From positions 682,001-746,000 of the forward strand of contig NZ_JAENHP010000004.1 of NCBI RefSeq assembly GCF_016834655.1: DNA of 64,000 nucleotides, given 5' to 3'. This document shows positions 1 through 10,200 of the stretch, piece by piece. Under the pieces are notes generated by a model, which was not told where the DNA came from, ran no database searches, and saw only the letters and a program-made list of their open reading frames with translations. Source of the DNA: Paractinoplanes ovalisporus (GTDB lineage: Bacteria > Actinomycetota > Actinomycetes > Mycobacteriales > Micromonosporaceae). Positions within the stretch are counted from its first letter, which is position 1. Every line of letters begins with the position of its first letter. Both the position numbers and the translations under genes were made by a program.

Positions 1-520
1 TCTGCTGGCGGTTCCCGTGCCCCGGGCCCGGCTGCTCGCGGTCAAGCTGATCGTCGCGCTCGCCTACTCGGCGGTGGCGCTGGCCGTGCTGACCGGGGTC
101 GGGCTGCTCGCCGGCACGCTGCGCTACGGCTGGCATCCGCTCGGCAGCACCATCGCGGCCGAGATCGCCCCCGGGGCGGGTCTGCTGCGGCTGCTCGGCA
201 TCGCCGGCTATCTGGCCGTCACGATGCTGGTCGTGGCCGGGCTGGCGTTCCTGCTCGGGGTCATGACCGACGCGCCGCTGGGTGCGGTCGGCGGGGCGGT
301 GATGATCTGGATCCTGTCCAGCATCCTCGACCAGATCACCGCGCTCGGTGCGATCCGCAACGCCCTGCCCACGCATTACAGCGACGCCTGGATGGGGCTG
401 CTGTCCACCCCGGTGCAGGTGGACGACCTGGTGAAGGGTGCGATCAGCGCGATCGTCTATGCCACGATCTGCTGGGGGGTGGCATTCTGGCGCTTCACCC
501 GCAAGGACGTCACCTCCTAG
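1..520 (+). CDS. ABC-2 type transporter permease, C-terminal part
   Basis: The reading frame is open from the window edge, so the N-terminus is missing. The visible ~170 residues contain four or five hydrophobic segments (for example LAVLTGVGLLAG, LAVTMLVVAGLAFLLGV and AISAIVYATICWGVAFW) and end in a short basic tail. The pattern of a periplasmic loop followed by VTMLVVAGLAFLLG is typical of ABC-2 family permeases, whose ATPase partner would lie upstream outside the window. Substrate cannot be read from the sequence. Membrane protein assignment is firm; the ABC-2 family call is inference from pattern. Confidence 0.6.
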   Translation, partial: LLAVPVPRARLLAVKLIVALAYSAVALAVLTGVGLLAGTLRYGWHPLGSTIAAEIAPGAGLLRLLGIAGYLAVTMLVVAGLAFLLGVMTDAPLGAVGGAVMIWILSSILDQITALGAIRNALPTHYSDAWMGLLSTPVQVDDLVKGAISAIVYATICWGVAFWRFTRKDVTS

Positions 521-531
521 GGGTGATGCTC

Positions 532-580
532 ACACCTTAGGAACCCACGAGCTGATTCGAGGGATCCCGTCGTAAGGTGT
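532..580. promoter_or_regulatory. Inverted arms and probable -10 upstream of thrC leader
   Basis: ACACCTTA (532-539) and its exact complement TAAGGTGT (573-580) flank a 33-bp spacer. TAAGGT (573-578) fits the actinobacterial TANNNT -10 element and would start transcription just before the riboswitch at 600. Whether the arms bind a regulator is unknown. Confidence 0.35.
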
Positions 581-599
581 TGGAAACACAACTGAATAC

Positions 600-732
600 C
601 TCATCCAGAGGGGCAGAGGGATACGGCCCTGCGAAGCCCCGGCAACCACCACGCATGTCTCGATGACGAGGCCGCGCGCGGCAGGTGCTAATTCCGTCCC
701 CGGCCTGGCAGGTCGCCCCGGGGAAAGATGAG
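600..732 (+). ncRNA. SAM riboswitch (S-box, SAM-I/IV clan) leader of thrC
   Basis: The P1 helix is CTCATC (600-605) with GATGAG (727-732). Between them are the S-box hallmarks: an AGAGGGGC... P2 arm, CGAAGCCCCGGCAACC, the P3 arm, GGTGCTAATTCC, a GC-rich P4 hairpin (CCCCGG with CCGGGG) and the GAAAGATGAG end. The Shine-Dalgarno stretch AGGGAAGG (733-740) abuts the 3' strand of P1 and the gene starts at 746. Ligand-stabilised P1 could therefore limit ribosome access; no separate terminator with a U-tract is visible. SAM is inferred from the conserved core. SAM-I and SAM-IV were not distinguished by covariance. Confidence 0.85.
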
Positions 733-745
733 AGGGAAGGCCTCG

Positions 746-2029
746 ATGACGTCTACCGTCAGTGCACCTACTGCTACCTCCGCCTCGCCCGCCAAGGGCC
801 TCGTCTGCCGTGCCTGCGGAGCGGAATATCCGCTGGTCGCCCAGCATGCCTGTTACGAGTGTTTCGGCCCGCTCGAGGTGGCCTATGACCAGGAGCTCCT
901 CGCGCGGGTGACCCGTGAGCAGATCGAAGCCGGCCCGCAGAACATCTGGCGTTACGCCGGTCTGCTGCCCGCCGGCCAGGACCCGGCGACCCGGGTCACC
1001 CTCGACCCCGGCCTGACCCCGCTGGTGAGCGCGCCCGCCCTGGCCGCAGCGATCGGCCTGCGGGCGCCGCTGTGGGTCAAGGACGACTCGGCCAACCCGA
1101 CCCACTCGTTCAAGGACCGGGTCGTCTCGGTGGCGCTCACCGCCGCCCGCGGCCTCGGCTTCACCCGCTTCGCCTGCGCCTCCACCGGCAACCTGGCCAA
1201 CTCGGTCGCCGCCCACGCGGCCCGGGCCGGCGCGCCCAGCATCGTCTTCATCCCGTACGACCTGGAGCAGGGCAAGGTCGTCACGACCGCGGTCTACGGC
1301 GGTGACCTGGTCGCCATCGAGGGCTCCTACGACGACGTGAACCGGCTCTGCGGCGAACTGGTCGAGACCGACGAGTTCGAGGACACCGCGTTCGTCAACG
1401 TCAACGTCCGGCCGTTCTACGCCGAGGGCTCCAAGACCCTGGGCTACGAGGTGGCCGAGCAGCTCGGCTGGCGCATCCCGGCCCAGGTGGTCATCCCGAT
1501 GGCCTCCGGTGAGCTGCTGACCAAGGTCGACAAGGCGTTCAGCGAGCTCGTCGAGATCGGCCTGTGCGATGCCCCCGAGGGCGGCTGGACCGTCTTCGGC
1601 GCCCAGTCGGCCGGCTGCAACCCGATCGCCACCGCGCTGCACAACGACACCGACGAGATCACCCCGGTCAAGCCGACCGGCATCGCGAAGTCGCTCAACA
1701 TCGGTGACCCGGCCGCGGGGGCCTACGCGATCGAGGCCGTACGGCGTACCGGCGGCTGGATGGACTACGCCGACGACGACGAGATCCGCGCCGGCATCCG
1801 GCTGCTCGCCGAGACGACCGGCGTCTTCGCCGAGACCGCCGGCGGCACGACCGTGGCGGTGCTGAAGAAGCTCGTGGAGAGCGGGAAACTCGACCCGGAG
1901 AAGGAGACAGTCGTCTACAACACCGGCGAAGGTCTCAAAACGTTGGACGCGATCTCCGAACTGGTCGGTCCGACCCATCGGATCAAGCCGTCGCTCAAGG
2001 GCGCGCGCGAGGCCGGTCTCCTGGGGTAA
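746..2029 (+). CDS. thrC: Threonine synthase (PLP-dependent)
   Basis: Converts O-phospho-L-homoserine to threonine in the cytoplasm using pyridoxal phosphate. The protein has 427 residues. The PLP lysine is Lys123 in HSFKDR, inside the family pattern KDDSANPTHSFKDR. Near the N-terminus a zinc-ribbon-like pair CRAC (21-24) and CYEC (36-39) is present, as in many long actinobacterial forms. The ATG at 746 was chosen because AGGGAAGG lies 5 bases upstream; an in-frame ATG at 728 lies inside the riboswitch P1 helix and has no ribosome site. It is transcribed alone behind a SAM riboswitch, tying threonine branch flux to methionine/SAM status. Confidence 0.93.
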   Translation: MTSTVSAPTATSASPAKGLVCRACGAEYPLVAQHACYECFGPLEVAYDQELLARVTREQIEAGPQNIWRYAGLLPAGQDPATRVTLDPGLTPLVSAPALAAAIGLRAPLWVKDDSANPTHSFKDRVVSVALTAARGLGFTRFACASTGNLANSVAAHAARAGAPSIVFIPYDLEQGKVVTTAVYGGDLVAIEGSYDDVNRLCGELVETDEFEDTAFVNVNVRPFYAEGSKTLGYEVAEQLGWRIPAQVVIPMASGELLTKVDKAFSELVEIGLCDAPEGGWTVFGAQSAGCNPIATALHNDTDEITPVKPTGIAKSLNIGDPAAGAYAIEAVRRTGGWMDYADDDEIRAGIRLLAETTGVFAETAGGTTVAVLKKLVESGKLDPEKETVVYNTGEGLKTLDAISELVGPTHRIKPSLKGAREAGLLG

Positions 2030-2235
2030 TAACGGTGAGTAACCGAGCTTCTGGCATCAAGTGAGAATTCCATCGCGCGAGGACTTGCGCCGGGATCTCC
2101 GGATCGGCAGGATGCTCTCTGCGGGAGGGTGCGGCGCCGTACGCGGCCCCTCACCTCGAGCTTGGCGACAATCTCTCGAGGGGCCCAACGACCCAGTGCC
2201 GGAGGCGCTGTGCGTCCGCCCTCCCGACCAACTTT

Positions 2236-2256
2236 CGAACGACGGAAAATCGTTCG
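2236..2256 (+). promoter_or_regulatory. Inverted repeat in the leader of the tandem GNAT gene
   Basis: CGAACGA (2236-2242) and TCGTTCG (2250-2256) form a perfect 7-bp inverted repeat with a 7-base A-rich spacer, 34 bp before the start codon. It could be an operator or an RNA hairpin. The remaining 2030-2235 stretch shows no gene and no clear terminator. Confidence 0.25.
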
Positions 2257-2289
2257 CGCTCTTGGCCGTCGCCCGCAAGGGTGGCGGCC

Positions 2290-3267
2290 ATGCGTGTATC
2301 TGTGGGGCCTCTTACCTCGCGCGAGATCGTCTTCGACATCGCCAGCGTCACGGCACATCACGACTGTCCGGACATTCCGTTCTCGATCCGGAAAAACTTC
2401 CTCAAGATCTTCGACAATCCGCCACCCGGCTCGCTCGTCGAGCGATATCTGGGCTATCTGGACGGCGAGCCGGTCGGCTATCTCGAACTCGACTTCCCGC
2501 AACTGGACAATCTGGAGCTGGTCGGGGTCGACCTGATGGTGCTGCCCGGCCACCGGCGGCAGGGCCTGGGCCGGGCGCTCTACGACGTGGCGGTCGAACG
2601 GGCGGCGGCCCACGACCGCAAATACCTGCAGGGCTCCTCGGTCGACCGGCATCCCGACGGCAAGCTGTTCGCCGAGTCGGTCGGGGCCAAGCCGGGGCTG
2701 ACCGACATCCGCAGCCGGCTCGACGTCACCGCGCTCGACGAGGCACTGCTGGCCGAGCTGCGCAGCGAGGCCGAGAAGCACGCCGAGGGCTACACGCTGC
2801 GGAGCTGGGTCGGTGTGCCGCCCGACGACCTTATCGACGGTGTGGCCTACCTGGAGGGCCGGCTCAACGCCGACGCCCCGACCGGAGACCTGGTTATCGA
2901 GCCGGAGAAAATGGACGCCGACCGGCTGCGCCAGGGCGAGCAGTCGCGGCAGGCCCGGGGGCGGGTCAGCTATCAGACCGGCGCTCTGCACGACGGCCGG
3001 CCGGTCGCCTGGACGTGGATCGTGGCCGAGGCCGACCAGCCCGTCCACGCCTGGCAGAGCACCACGATCGTCGACCCCGACCATCGTGGCCACCGGCTCG
3101 GCATGCTCGTCAAGATCGAAAACCTGGCCTACGTACGGGCGGCGAAGCCCCGGCTCGAGGCGATCGACACGTTCAACGCCGCCTCCAACACCTACATGCT
3201 CAAGGTCAACCGGGCGATGGGTTTCCGGGCGGCCGACGCTTGGATCGAGTGGCAGAAGGACCTCTGA
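2290..3267 (+). CDS. Tandem-domain GNAT family N-acetyltransferase
   Basis: 325 residues holding two GNAT folds. The first has the acetyl-CoA pyrophosphate-binding loop GHRRQGLGRAL (about residues 82-92), and the second has DPDHRGHRLGMLVKIEN near residue 265. The two-lobed layout resembles MshD and related actinobacterial tandem acetyltransferases, but the substrate is not evident. The ATG at 2290 follows AAGGGTGG at a proper distance; an in-frame GTG at 2281 is less well placed. Its 3' end overlaps the convergent gene ending at 3206. Confidence 0.75.
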   Translation: MRVSVGPLTSREIVFDIASVTAHHDCPDIPFSIRKNFLKIFDNPPPGSLVERYLGYLDGEPVGYLELDFPQLDNLELVGVDLMVLPGHRRQGLGRALYDVAVERAAAHDRKYLQGSSVDRHPDGKLFAESVGAKPGLTDIRSRLDVTALDEALLAELRSEAEKHAEGYTLRSWVGVPPDDLIDGVAYLEGRLNADAPTGDLVIEPEKMDADRLRQGEQSRQARGRVSYQTGALHDGRPVAWTWIVAEADQPVHAWQSTTIVDPDHRGHRLGMLVKIENLAYVRAAKPRLEAIDTFNAASNTYMLKVNRAMGFRAADAWIEWQKDL

Positions 3268-3697
3268 GCTTGAGCAGCCAGGGCCGCAACGGCAGGTCGG
3301 TGGGATAGCCACCGGCCTCCAGGCCCGCGTTCCTCTCGAAGAAGTTGCGGACGCCCCACGAGCCGGTCGTCGCGTACGACCAGCCGCAGGCGACCCAGTA
3401 GGCCGGCCAGAACAGCGGCCCGAGCACCGCGTATTGCCCGGCGTGGTGGTGCTCGTGGTCGAACAGGTCGCGGCGCTGCTCGTCGAGCAGCCACTCGGCG
3501 CTGCGCCGGGTCAGGATCACCGAGCCGACCGTGAAGCAGGACGCGGGCGGCACCTTCAGGCGGTAGCCCTCGGCGATCAGCACGCCGTGGCGGCCCCGCC
3601 GGATCTTGCTGCGCGTGACCAGGGCGATCAGCAGCCCGACCGCCGTGGTGCCGTTGACCGCGGTCAACGCGCCTCGCGCCACGTGCCGGGCGGCCAT
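3206..3697 (-). CDS. Small protein with HEXXH motif and hydrophobic segments, unknown function
   Basis: 163 residues. An N-terminal hydrophobic stretch (GTTAVGLLIALVT) precedes a basic region. Around residue 85 the sequence FDHEHHHAGQY contains an HEXXH signature, as in zinc metalloproteases, followed by the hydrophobic segment LGPLFWPAYWVACGW. The ATG shares a base with the stop of the upstream acetyltransferase (TGATG), so the two genes are translationally coupled. The C-terminus is basic. Protease activity is only inferred from the motif; the protein may instead be a membrane-associated metal-binding protein. Convergent 62-bp overlap with the GNAT gene. Confidence 0.6.
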   Translation of the reverse strand: MAARHVARGALTAVNGTTAVGLLIALVTRSKIRRGRHGVLIAEGYRLKVPPASCFTVGSVILTRRSAEWLLDEQRRDLFDHEHHHAGQYAVLGPLFWPAYWVACGWSYATTGSWGVRNFFERNAGLEAGGYPTDLPLRPWLLKLRGPSATRSKRRPPGNPSPG

Positions 3698-4206
3698 CAC
3701 ACGCTCCGGCGCATCCGGAGCTCGGTGAGGGTGGGGATCACCGGGTGGGGCACGCGCTCGCCGGTGTCACAGAACCCCAGTTTCTCGTACGCCCGCACGG
3801 CCCGGTCGTTGCCGACGACGACCTCGAGCAGCGTGTGGCGCCGGCCCGCGGCCCGCGACCACCCGGACACCGCCTCGATCAGGTCGGCCACCACCTTGCC
3901 GCCGCGGTAGGCCGGCGTCACGTAGACCGCGAAGATCACCGTCTCACCCGGGAAGTCGGGCGCCACCGTGCCGCCGGCATGCCCGATCAGCGGCCCGCCG
4001 TCGCCCGGGTCGGCCACGAACATCGCCAGGCTGCCGCCGGACGCGGCCTGCACGACCCGCTGCCGGTACGACTCGTGGGACCGCTGGGCGGCCTGGGCGA
4101 GCGTCTCGAGGAAGGCGAGCGGGCTGTCGGCGAGCATCTCGAGCCGCAGCGCGCGCATCCGGGCCGCGTCCTCCCGTCTCACCCGGTGCACGTTCCAGCT
4201 GCCCAT
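3697..4206 (-). CDS. GNAT family N-acetyltransferase
   Basis: 169 residues beginning MGSWNVHRVRREDAARM. It contains the single GNAT core: VYVTPAYRGGKVVADLIEAV (acetyl-CoA loop R-G-G-K-V) and LEVVVGNDRAVRAYEKLGF, the classic C-terminal N-xx-A-xx-x-YEKLGF motif of small RimI-like acetyltransferases. The start at 4206 was chosen because residues upstream in the same frame are low-complexity antisense shadow. First gene of a two-gene minus-strand unit with the HEXXH protein. The substrate is unknown. Confidence 0.8.
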   Translation of the reverse strand: MGSWNVHRVRREDAARMRALRLEMLADSPLAFLETLAQAAQRSHESYRQRVVQAASGGSLAMFVADPGDGGPLIGHAGGTVAPDFPGETVIFAVYVTPAYRGGKVVADLIEAVSGWSRAAGRRHTLLEVVVGNDRAVRAYEKLGFCDTGERVPHPVIPTLTELRMRRSV

Positions 4207-4303
4207 GGCGTCCTGACTACCCTGCGCAGGCGCGGGCGGCAAGCGGGTTGGCAGGAATCGGACGGGGTGGCGGGCGGCGCGGGTGCTGGGGCAAGGTGTG
4301 CTG

Positions 4304-5221
4304 GTGAACGACGGCGAGGCACGCATCTTCATGGTCGAGGAACCGGTGGTGGCCGCCGCCGATCCCTTCGACCCCGAGGGGCGTACGGCCGATCTGAGCT
4401 GGCGGCGCGACCTCGGTCCCGAGCTGCCGGCCGTCACCGACCCGCTCGTGGCCGGGCCGGGGCTGGCCGCGTGGGCCCGCCGGTTCGGCCGGGTCGTCGC
4501 GCGGCACGCCGCCCACCTGCTGCCGGTCATGCTGCTCGTCGCGCTGCCGACCCACTTCTTCGTCGGCCGGGTCGACGACACGATCGTGGCCGCCCCCGCC
4601 CTGGCCGACCTGGTCGGCGGGTTCGGCCTGCTCCTGCTCCCGGCCATGTGGCTGGCCTATCTCGCGGTGTCCGCCCTGCCGCTGGTGCTGAGCCTGGCCG
4701 GCGCCGCCGGCGTGGTGCTGCCGGCCGCCGCCGAGGGCCTGCGACCCCGCCCGGGCCGGGTGTGGGCGCTGGTCTCGATGCGGCTGCGGGCCCTGTGGCT
4801 CTGGTTCTCCGGGTTCGGCCTGCTCACCGGCGGCCTGCCCCTGCTGCTGACCGAGGAGCAGGTGGGCACGGCGGGCGGTCTGGTCGCGATCGTGTTCGCG
4901 ATCGGCTCGACCGTGGCGTTGACCTTCGGCGGGCTGCTCGGCTGCGTGGTGCTGGTCGAGCGTGGGCGTGGTCCGCGCCGCGCGATGCACCTGCTCTCCC
5001 ACTCGCGACCGGCCGGGCTGATCGTCGCCGCGGCCGCGGCCACGGTGGTGCCCCGGATGGTCGACTACGCCTTCGGCGGGCTGGCCGCGACGGTGGCCGG
5101 AGTGCTGCTGGTTCAGCTGTGGGCGATCGCGGCCCTGGTGACGTACGGGCAGGCCCGCCGAGCCGTGGAACCGGTGACCAGCCGATCCCTGTTCGCGGAG
5201 CTCGGCGCCCCGGAGGAGTGA
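4304..5221 (+). CDS. Integral membrane protein, unknown function
   Basis: About 305 residues with six or more hydrophobic segments from about residue 75 (HLLPVMLLVALPTHFFV, GFGLLLLPAMWLAYLAV, PLVLSLAGAAGVVLP, LWLWFSGFGLLTGGLPLL, GGLVAIVFAIGSTVALTF, LIVAAAAATVVP and GVLLVQLWAIAALVTY). The N-terminal 60 residues are hydrophilic and acidic. No known family is recognised with confidence. The start is uncertain: GTG 4304 follows GCAAGG, but GTG 4283 and ATG 4331 are in frame. It runs toward groEL without a visible terminator. Confidence 0.6.
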   Translation: MNDGEARIFMVEEPVVAAADPFDPEGRTADLSWRRDLGPELPAVTDPLVAGPGLAAWARRFGRVVARHAAHLLPVMLLVALPTHFFVGRVDDTIVAAPALADLVGGFGLLLLPAMWLAYLAVSALPLVLSLAGAAGVVLPAAAEGLRPRPGRVWALVSMRLRALWLWFSGFGLLTGGLPLLLTEEQVGTAGGLVAIVFAIGSTVALTFGGLLGCVVLVERGRGPRRAMHLLSHSRPAGLIVAAAAATVVPRMVDYAFGGLAATVAGVLLVQLWAIAALVTYGQARRAVEPVTSRSLFAELGAPEE

Positions 5222-5244
5222 CCGCCGCCGGAGGCCGGGGTTTT

Positions 5245-5271
5245 CTTGCACTCGCACCCCCGGAGTGCTAA
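5245..5271 (+). promoter_or_regulatory. CIRCE operator 1 (HrcA site) upstream of groEL2
   Basis: The arms CTTGCACTC and GAGTGCTAA are separated by exactly nine bases, close to the TTAGCACTC-N9-GAGTGCTAA consensus bound by the heat-shock repressor HrcA. Confidence 0.9.
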
Positions 5272-5279
5272 ACAAGTCA

Positions 5280-5306
5280 TTGGCACTCGGGACTCCTGAG
5301 TGCCAA
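5280..5306 (+). promoter_or_regulatory. CIRCE operator 2 (HrcA site) upstream of groEL2
   Basis: TTGGCACTC-N9-GAGTGCCAA, a second CIRCE copy 35 bp downstream of the first (centre to centre). It is symmetric but departs from consensus at one base per arm. The tandem copies lie about 190 bp before the groEL start. Confidence 0.85.
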
Positions 5307-5498
5307 GCAGGTCGGGACGGTGGGGTCTCGGTCGCGGCGTCGCCATCGGCGCCGGGGCACGGGGCCGGTCGTCGCGGGCTATCCGGCTCGGCCTGAGGAC
5401 GTCACGACGCCAGGTGGTGACGTCCGCAGAGTTCCGCACACGTGCGGGGGCGGGGCCAGGCGGCCCGGCACCTCGAATGTCCAGGAGGACACAGCCGT

Positions 5499-7121
<1,623 letters not shown>

Positions 7122-7141
7122 GTCCAGTCCTAGCACCAACC

Positions 7142-7176
7142 AAGAGAGGCAGGTCGCCTGGCGACCTGCCTCTCTT
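7142..7176 (+). terminator. Intrinsic terminator after groEL2
   Basis: A perfect 16-bp stem (7142-7157 with 7161-7176) around a 3-base loop. The arms begin AAGAGAGGC and end GCCTCTCTT. The weak T-run is usual for high-GC actinobacterial terminators. It could act in both directions, for the convergent surface-protein gene as well. Confidence 0.85.
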
Positions 7177-7197
7177 GCTGTCCAGCTCCGCTGCGGT

Positions 7198-7256
7198 CCT
7201 AGCCGCGGTGGCGGCCGGTGGCGCAGCTTGTGTGACGCCTAGCCGCGGTGGCGGCC
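7198..7256. repeat. 19-bp direct repeat spanning the stop of the surface-protein gene
   Basis: A 19-bp sequence starting CCTAGCCGCGG occurs at 7198-7216 and again at 7238-7256, 40 bp apart. The right copy contains the stop codon of the minus-strand gene. It looks like a local duplication of the gene's 3' end. Confidence 0.6.
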
Positions 7257-10200
7257 CGGGCGGTGGCGGCCCGGACCGTGCAGGCCGAGCGCGGCCAGCC
7301 GCAGCCGGTCGCCGCCCGCCATCAGCAGGAACCCGCCGACCAGGACGGCGATACCGCCCGCGACCACGACCGAGATGATGTCCGCGCCGGTCTTGGCCAG
7401 CTTGCCGTTGCCCGCCCCGACGTCGGTCGCGGCCGGGTCCACGGTGACCGTGACGATCGCCGTGGCGCTGCCGCCGTGACCGTCGCTGATCGTGTAGGTG
7501 AACGAGTCCGTGCCGCCGGCGTAGCTCTGGTTCGGCGCGTAGGTGACCGTGCCGTCCTGGTTGAGCACCGCCGTGCCGTGCTTCGGCTTGCCGATCTTGA
7601 CGACCGTCAGCTTGTCGCCGTTGGCGTCGGTGTCGTTCTTCAGCGGCGCGATCACCACCGAGTCACCGGCGCCGACCGAGACGTTGTCGTTCTTCGCGAC
7701 CGGCTTGGTGTTGGTGCCGGCCACCTTGATCGTGATCGTGCCCTCGGCCGGGTTGCCGTTGGCGTCGACCGCCTCGTAGGTGAAGGTGTCGGTGCCGCTG
7801 AAGCCCTTGGCCGCCACGTAGGTGACCGTGCCGTCCGCGTTGAGCCTGGCCGTGCCGTGCCGGGGCTTGCCGATCGACTTCACCGTCACCGGCACGCCGT
7901 GCTCGTCCACTGTGGGCAGGGTGATCGTCACGCCCACGCCGGGCTTGGCGGTCAGCGACTTGTCCGGCACCACGGGCGGGGCGCCGACGGTGATGGTGAC
8001 CGTCGTGGTGACGTGGTTCCCGTCGCCGTCCACGGCCGTGTAACTGAACTTCGCGACGCCGGTGAAGCCGGCCGGCGGCGTGTATTTCACCTTGCCGCCG
8101 ACGATCACCGCGGTGCCCTGGTCGGGCGTGGTCACGCTGCTCAGGGTCAGGCTCTTGTCCGGGTCGAGGTCGTTCGCGAGCACCGGCACGGTGACGGCCT
8201 GCTGGTAGGGCGTGGTCCGCTCGTCCGGCACCGCGACCGCCGCGCCCGAGCTGACGGTCACGGTGACCGTCGCCTGGGCGGTGCCGCCCTGACCGTCGCT
8301 GATCGTGTAGGTGAACGTGTCGATGCCGGCGTAGTCGGCGGCCGCCTTGTAGCGGACCTTGCCGTTCACGATGGTGGCGGTGCCGTGGGCCGGGGTGCCG
8401 ACCGTGGTCACGGTCAGCTTCTGACCGGTGTTGGGGTCGGTGTCGTTGGCCAGCACGTCCACGTCGACCTGCTTGCCCGCGAGCACGGCGGCCGCGTCGT
8501 CGTCGGCGACCGGGGCGGCGTTGGCCACCGCGACGGTCACCGTGCCGGTGACGGTGTTGCCGGCGGCGTCCCGCACCACGTAGGTGAAGGTGTCGTCGCC
8601 GCTGAAGCCGGTGGCCGGCGTGTACCGGACCTTGCCGTCCACGATGGTCGCGGTGCCGTGCCCCGGGGTGCCCACCGACAGCAGCGTCAGCGCGCCGCCC
8701 TCGGGGTCGGTGTCGTTGCCCAGCACCGCGATGTCGACGGCGGTGCCGCCCTTGGTGGTGGCGGTGTCGGCGGCCGCGGTCGGCAGCGCGTCGATGACGA
8801 TGGTGACCGTGGCCGTGGCGGTGAGGCCCAGGTCGTCGGTGAGCACGTAGTCGAACGTGTCGGTGCCGCCGGTGAGCGCGTTCGGGCGGTAGCCCACGGT
8901 GCCGTCCGCGTTGAGGGTGACCGTGCCCTTGGCCGGGCTGCCGAGGGTGGCGACGCTCAGCTTCTGGCCGGTGTTCGGGTCGCGGTCGTTGGCGAGCAGG
9001 TCCAGCTTCGTGGTCACGCCGGGGCGTACGACGAACCGGTCGTCGACGGCGATGGGCGCGGCGTTGCGCACGGTGACCGTGATGGTCGCCGTCGCGGTGA
9101 GGCCGTGCACGTCGCTGGTCGAGTAGGTGAAGGCGTCGGTGCCGAACCAGCCGGCGTTCGGGGTGTAGGTGACGGTGCCGTCGGCGTTGCGGACCGCGGT
9201 GCCCCGGCCGGGCGGGGTGATCGCGGTGACCCGCAGGGCGTCGCCGTTCGCGTCGCTGTCGTTGCCCAGCGGCGTGATGGTGACCGCGGTGTCGGTGTCG
9301 GTGCTGGTGGCGTCGTCGCGGGCGTCCGGCGCGGTGTTGATGACGCCGACCGTCACGGTGGCGCCGTCCTGGCCGCCCCGGCCGTCCGCGACCGTGTAGT
9401 GGAACGAGTCGCCGCCGGCGTAGCCCGCGGCCGGCGTGTAGGTGACCTTGCCGCTCGCGTCCACCGAGGCGGTGCCGTGCTGCGGCGCCACGTCGATCGT
9501 CACGGTCAGCGGGTCGTTGTTCGGGTCGGAGTCGTTGGCCAGCACCGCGATGGTGGCGACGGTGCCCGACGGCACGGTGACCGGGTCGGGCCTGGCGATC
9601 GGTGCGCCGTTGGTGACGACGATGCTGATCTTCTTGGTGTCGGTGCCGCCGTGACCGTCGCCGACCGTGAAGTCGAAGCTGTCGTTGCCGGTGTAGGCGG
9701 TGGTCGGGGTGTAGGTGAGGGTGCCGTCGGCGTTCCGGGCCACGCTGCCGTAGGTCGGGTTGGTCCAGCCGGTGACCGTCAACGTGTCGCCGTTCGGGTC
9801 GTTCGAGCCGAGCAGCGCGTCGATGCGGACGGCGGTGTCGGTGGCCGTGTGCACCGACTGGTCGGCCGCGGTGGGCGCGGCGTTGGCGACGGTCACGGTG
9901 ACGGTCGCGGTGGCGTCGTCGGAGCCGTCGGTCACCACGTACGTGAAGGTCGCGTCACCGGAGAACCCGGCCGGCGCCTGATAGACGATCTTGCCGGCGG
10001 TGATGGTGGCGGTGCCGTGCGCGGGCGTGCCGACCGACTTGATCGTCAGCGGGTCGTTGTTGGCGTCGGTGTCGTTGTGCAGCACGTCGATCGTGACGCT
10101 GCCGCGGTAGGCGACGCCGGCCAGGTCGTCGGCGGCGACCGGCTTGGCGTTGTCCACGGCGACCCGGATCTGGCCGGTGGTCCGTGCGCCCAGGCTGTCC

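Noticed and set aside
530..1978. A 482-codon minus-strand frame opposite thrC
   Set aside because: Covers the SAM riboswitch and thrC in antisense; its sequence is Gly/Arg/Asp-rich without a recognisable fold.
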